From Marchantia polymorpha subsp. ruderalis (Eukaryota > Streptophyta > Marchantiopsida > Marchantiales > Marchantiaceae): a stretch of 64,000 nt of DNA. This document shows positions 60,181-64,000 of the stretch, piece after piece. Position 1 is the stretch's first letter. Every line of letters begins with the position of its first letter. The notes under the pieces were generated by a model. It was given only the letters and a program-made list of their open reading frames with translations. It did not search any database and was not told the origin of the DNA. Position numbers and translations under genes: made by a program. The DNA lies in the NCBI GenBank assembly GCA_037833965.1, contig AP031356.1:17816501-17880500 (forward strand), given 5' to 3'.

Positions 60181-63100
60181 GACCTACGACGAAACTTCAT
60201 CCCACCATAAACCATATTCACATACGAGTTCTTGTAAAGTATGTGTGATTTCAAAAAAATTCCGTTCATAATGTGAACATAGTGATAGTTTTAGTCCAAA
60301 ATGTTAGCAAAATGCCATTAAATAGAGTAACTTTGGAGAATTTATATGTGACAAGCTGATAATTTTGGTTTACTATAGTAACTCCCTAGTACCCTCCGGC
60401 AATGTTGCATGATGTTTACAAATATCAAATATTCTAGTCTCTCGAGTTGCATCGTTCCTGCACAAGCACTAGAGTTGATTGTAATTTTCCCGACCCATCA
60501 TATTAAATTTACCATTGAATTCGGGAATCGACTTGAAAAGCATGGATGATAGACAGCGAGCAAGGCAGTTACAAGAACTCCCATGGGCTGCAACAGGCCG
60601 TGATAATCTTATCTTGTAAAATGAATGGTATGAGGTATCCCCAAGTGTTTTGCGTCGTGGACGGTTCCATCAAGAAATTTTTTCTCGTGCCAAAAATAAT
60701 CTTTCAGCACTTTTCTGAAATGAAAGGGAACACAATATATTATACGGTATGATTTATTTTCATGTATTTATGATCATGTATCATCCCGGCCAACTTAATG
60801 TACGCAATCATATGTCGCAACGCCTAAACTACCTAAACTATACCATGTGAGCGCGCTACTCATGCTTCCCTTCACATATGAAGGGAAGTCACGTTATGGT
60901 TGGTTATTGGGAGGAGTGGGAAGTGTTGTGTCGTTTCTAACCGTGCAAATGACTTCCATGAGTATGAATCGGGTAGACTAGAGATTGAAGAGTAAGATGC
61001 TCCGTTATAAACTACTATTCTTACAACAGTTTTTACCCTTGCATATGTTGGACAAATAGATCTTGCCATCCAATTTAGTATGTTTGACCTTAATAACGTG
61101 AGTTCTAACTATGAGTTCTGGAGTTGTAACATAAACATTCTCAGATGAGAATGGTTATGTAAACGCAGTGAAGAGGAAAGAAATGAATTGGGAGAGGAGC
61201 AAACTTTTGATCAGCCTGAAACGATGCTGTAAGAATTGCTGTAATAAAAATTATCGTTGTTTTTATCTCAATGAAATCAGTTAGATTGTGAATATTTTAA
61301 GATTCTGTCTTTCAAATACCATAGCATGATGTTTTAAAGATATTGCTTTACGAGTTTTGTTTCTACTTCGAAGGATTTTTTTTTTTCACATCCGAGTTAG
61401 TGGACAACATCCAAGTTCTGGCAGCAGCCAAGCATTACAGTACTTTGCTAGTGAATCGGACTTTACAAATGGTGGAGAGTTACTCCAGCGCCCAGAGGTT
61501 ATGAATACCCGCGTGTGATAAACGGACTACTGGCTTGCTGAAGCTCGCAAAGAAGAGCAGCATAATACAAAACTGGTGCAAATTTCGAGTTCTTGCACGC
61601 ACTAATCAATCGATTCCAGCAAATTCAACAACGATTGCAGCACAAATTCACAGTCAGAGCTCCAATGCGTTAGGACAAAGTGTCTAATATCAAGAATCGC
61701 GAGCTCCACTGCGTTGCGACAGAGCCACTACACCTTCTGTTTATATTAGAATAGGTGTGACGCGTTGCTTCGGTGGTAACCTAGCGGTAAAACAAAACTT
61801 GATGGGTACCATCAAGCAGTTTACGTTCCGATGGGGTCCCATCAAGTAAATACTTCCTATCCATATGATTAATCTATTTTTATGTATCTCTTCCCTAACG
61901 AGATAGTTGATAGTTAATCTCTACTCTCAAATAATCATCAAGGCATGAAAAACCCTGTTGCAACTAGAATAGTTCACCACTCACAAATCTACAATGGTTT
62001 GTAGATCAACTAGCTTAGATCAAAAACAGTTTTCGTTTGCAACCAGCTGGTAATTTTCCAATAGTAACACCAATTATCAAGGGATAGACTTTCACTTAGA
62101 GACCCCGAGCATCCTTGATCTTTTCGTCTCTCTCATGAAGTAGTGAGTGAAGAGACAATTGTCATAAAATATATGGTTCTATGGTATTATGTATGAAATT
62201 GTCTCAAGGTATATAGTTTGGTGAAGTTATTAATGTATTACTGAAAGTAACTAGTTACTCTAGCTGCAAATTTATACATACCTATGGATTCAGATTTTAA
62301 CCTTCGGTTAAGAGAGTATGGATTTCTTCCTTGATCTATACATGATGTATGTCATAATGATGATGAGACTTATCTTAGCTTCTGCAACTCCTTATTTGCG
62401 GAAAAAGTGAGGCGGTAATCATGCTTTCGGTGCATAGATCGCAAAGGTATTCTCTCAAGGATAGTTGCTAGTATTTTGAGACATTCTAATAGTTAACATC
62501 AAACTCGTTGAGTGTACATCGAAGTTTGCCACTACCTTGTGAGGTATGGGAGGAAAGAAGGTGAACCTATTCTTACAATGAGCTCAGATGAGAAGCACAT
62601 TGTCGTCAGAATTTAATTTATTTCATGGTTTCCCAGATGTTTGGTGTCACACCTAACAGAGGATTCGCCTGAAGCGCGTACTGGCTTTTATGAGCTGCGC
62701 ATATGATCTTCTACGTCGTGAGTATTGTATGGACCTGAATATTGTTAGAAGGTTAGAGAAGACCTGGGAACTTGAAGCCTGAGGTCAGGAGTACTATCTA
62801 GCCTGAGAAGAATTGATTGTCATGGCATTGACAGCGAAGGCAAAGTCCGATACGTCTTACCCATTTCCTCTTTTCAATCCGAGGATCTATAGCGTTCCAC
62901 GCAGCAATCTAGAGTGACTTTCACGTTTATTGATAACCAGATCCTTTGAACCCAGCTTCAGTATTTGAAGTGTTTTCGTGCGAATGCACACTACTATGAT
63001 ATCCACACATCTGTATTCGCCATTTGCTCTTGCATGCATGCATACAGGCCTGCTTAATAAGACCCAAGTCCAGAATCATGTTAAATTAAGAAGGTTGCCT

Positions 63101-64000
63101 GAACATATGCAGCGACCAACATTAGGTGAGTGTGTTCTCAATCTGATTCTTCGTGTTGTGATAGTGTGGAGTAGTAAAAAGGCCGGCACCCATCTGTAAA
63201 AAGTTCATGCTCGGCAAGCTTTGGGGCATAGTCACTTTGAAGTTTACAACCCTAACGATCGTTCAGATACTCATGAAGATCAACATTTACTCAACAGAAA
63301 GAGCGTAGTGTTCCTCATACATTTTTACTCCATTTTGTTTCACGAGATGTAAGTTTTGATAAGACTTGACTACGTGGTGATGATTTAAACTCTGCGCTAG
63401 CTAGAGTCTTACATGCAGAGCTTGTCCCACCCTTCAGCGATGTTTGGCATCCCTAAGCAGCGTGTGTAATACCTCGACTTGCAGTCTGAGCGCATGAACA
63501 AATTTTTCAGATACAGTACAGCTAGTTTGACACCGAAAGCCCGATAGTGAAAAACACCAATCCTCCGGATGTCCACGACAATAGCTATAAAGATTACGTA
63601 GCAAATGTCGAACAAATGACCGTCTCAGTGAACAGTTAACCACCAGGACATCGATATGAAGCTTGGAAAAAATATTCTCTGTATCCTGCTCAATATGAAT
63701 TGTCACTATAGGGATCTCGACTACTGGTTTCCTTTAATTCCAACAAACGTTCGTTCGTATATGCTATTTGCGAGAAGCCAAATGCAGTCTGTTTTAATTA
63801 AAACCTTTCGAAAAATGCCTTTGATTTCATCCACCTTTTGCTCCTTGTCCCTGCATTCAAAGTTATTATTCCATTAGTTGGTCGACCTTGGAGAACCTGT
63901 TGATGTACTCTGGGGAATCAGAAGGAACTAATACCAGCTATCACTTGAGGTCCCAAACACTTTCGAGTAATGCTAAACATATACGTAGGATGAAGGAGGC
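60181..64000. other. Intergenic stretch to the window end, no supported gene
   Basis: The stretch is AT-rich with short ORFs only. A minus-strand piece at about 63,700-63,430 has a faint resemblance to a Ty3/gypsy integrase (VVNCSLRRS, GHPEDWCFSLS), too weak to annotate. Nothing else was recognised. Confidence 0.45.

Noticed and set aside
63430-63706. Faint Ty3/gypsy integrase resemblance on the minus strand
   Set aside because: Only one block (VVNCSL...GHPEDW) fits and neighbouring domains are missing, so chance cannot be excluded.

Overview
This window is plant nuclear DNA. Three multi-domain or long genes, one small conserved plant gene and one tRNA can be supported. They sit as islands between long AT-rich stretches that carry transposon fossils. 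A plant-type PEX16 with eight exons, a CEP290-like cilium or basal-body coiled-coil gene (a family kept only in plants with swimming sperm), Ty1/copia fossils and an intron-bearing tRNA-Tyr(GUA) together point to a bryophyte or other seed-free land plant. A Marchantia-like liverwort is my guess, but I cannot prove it from the sequence alone.

Layout. 1-3,100: no recognisable gene. 3,100-15,500: a GC-rich block full of microsatellites. It holds a pyrimidine-rich leader (about 4.65-5.3 kb), the terminal coding exon of a small conserved plant protein (7,091-7,357, poly(A) signal near 8,015), a long block with no convincing coding sequence, and a 210-bp tandem duplication (14,841-15,255) followed by a weak ORF. 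15,690-28,250: AT-rich, with a MITE-like inverted repeat, a truncated minus-strand copia fossil (about 18.4-20.5 kb) and a decayed pogo/Tigger-type transposase (about 20.7-21.7 kb). 28,426-32,418: PEX16, eight exons that join in phase to 403 codons. 32.9-38.0 kb: no supported gene. 38,031-42,822: a copia element with both LTRs and a perfect 5-bp target duplication. 42.8-47.0 kb: AT-rich, with a 26-bp perfect hairpin. 47,739-49,337: an intronless BFR1-like coiled-coil protein. 49.3-53.9 kb: nothing supported. 53,887 to about 59,287: a compact CEP290-like gene of about 1,000 codons. 59,905-59,990: tRNA-Tyr. The rest is intergenic.

The genes do not form a pathway: peroxisome membrane biogenesis, mRNP/ribosome-associated coiled coil, ciliary transition zone and tRNA supply are unrelated housekeeping or cell-type jobs. 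All gene models come from reading splice sites and protein motifs by eye. PEX16 is the firmest. The start of the small protein and the ends and two junctions of the CEP290-like gene remain open.
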